A DNA stretch of 64,000 bases from Gigantopelta aegis (lineage: Eukaryota; Mollusca; Gastropoda; Neomphalida; Peltospiridae). Below the pieces are notes generated by a model. The model saw only the letters and a list, made by a program, of their open reading frames with translations. It was not told where the DNA came from and ran no database searches. Each line of letters opens with the position of its first letter. The stretch's first letter is position 1. This document shows positions 63,863 through 64,000 of the stretch, piece after piece. The stretch spans positions 22,384,443-22,448,442 of the forward strand of contig NC_054708.1 in the NCBI RefSeq assembly GCF_016097555.1, read 5' to 3'. Both the position numbers and the translations under genes were made by a program.

Positions 63863-64000
63863 CTATAGAGATTGAAAACAATCCAGTTAGGCCATAGTCC
63901 ATTACTGCATGTGGTGTGGCTACCTAGAGATTGAAAACAATCCGGTTAGGCCATAGTCCATTACTGCATGTGGTGTGGCTACCTAGAGATTGAAAACAAT
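63859..64000. repeat. 59-bp tandem repeat overlapping an SLC23 splice acceptor
   Basis: Units begin GGCTACCTAGAGATTGAAAA and repeat at about 59-61 bp to the window edge (2.4 copies seen). The leftmost unit covers the acceptor and first bases of the exon starting at 63862. Each further unit repeats that acceptor (AG before GTAGCC on the minus strand). Confidence 0.9.

Noticed and set aside
63573-63902. 109-residue minus-strand frame and two plus-strand frames over the SLC23 exon
   Set aside because: Frame shadows of the clear SLC23 exon at 63589-63862.

Overview
The window looks like intron-rich animal DNA from a lophotrochozoan, most likely a mollusc. Three points support this: long introns with GT/AG splice sites, three host genes with clear metazoan homology, and a very high density of tRNA-headed SINEs and short inverted-repeat DNA transposons. 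The mollusc assignment rests on remembered SINE types, not on a search. I found no bacterial operon, rRNA, functional tRNA, CRISPR array or recognisable virus-like element.

Layout. Positions 1-8442 are transposon-rich and hold no intact host gene. They contain a broken mariner split by a later insertion, a Harbinger-like element with a hAT-like MITE inside it, and a foldback element with perfect 127-bp arms. A short promoter-like stretch leads into an 18-exon gene, 8671-36921 (+), for the ER stress kinase PERK (EIF2AK3). All 18 splice phases agree and give 1071 residues: signal peptide, luminal sensor, one membrane segment and a split eIF2-alpha kinase domain. Its introns carry about twenty SINEs and many small DNA transposons with intact target duplications. 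The PERK 3' UTR converges on a small four-exon gene on the minus strand (40165-42540, 134 residues) that I do not recognise.

A LINE 3' end and several MITEs lie at 42.9-45.9 kb. Next comes a six-exon gene, 46280-55780 (+), coding a 1225-residue protein. It has a TRIM-like coiled coil, a long repeat-rich acidic middle coded in one 2.8-kb exon, and a C-terminal NHL propeller. I saw no RING or B-box. At the right edge, 61751-63862 (-), are the last three coding exons of an SLC23-type nucleobase/ascorbate transporter whose 5' part lies beyond the window.

The three recognised genes do not form an obvious pathway. PERK senses unfolded protein in the ER, the NHL protein is probably a protein- or RNA-binding scaffold, and the SLC23 protein is a plasma-membrane carrier. 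The most interesting material is the NHL protein's architecture, the unrecognised 134-residue gene, and the transposon archaeology. The latter includes a run of CAG...CTG elements with exact 5-bp target duplications, a MULE-like element with a 9-bp duplication, and a natural empty-site paralogue of one insertion.
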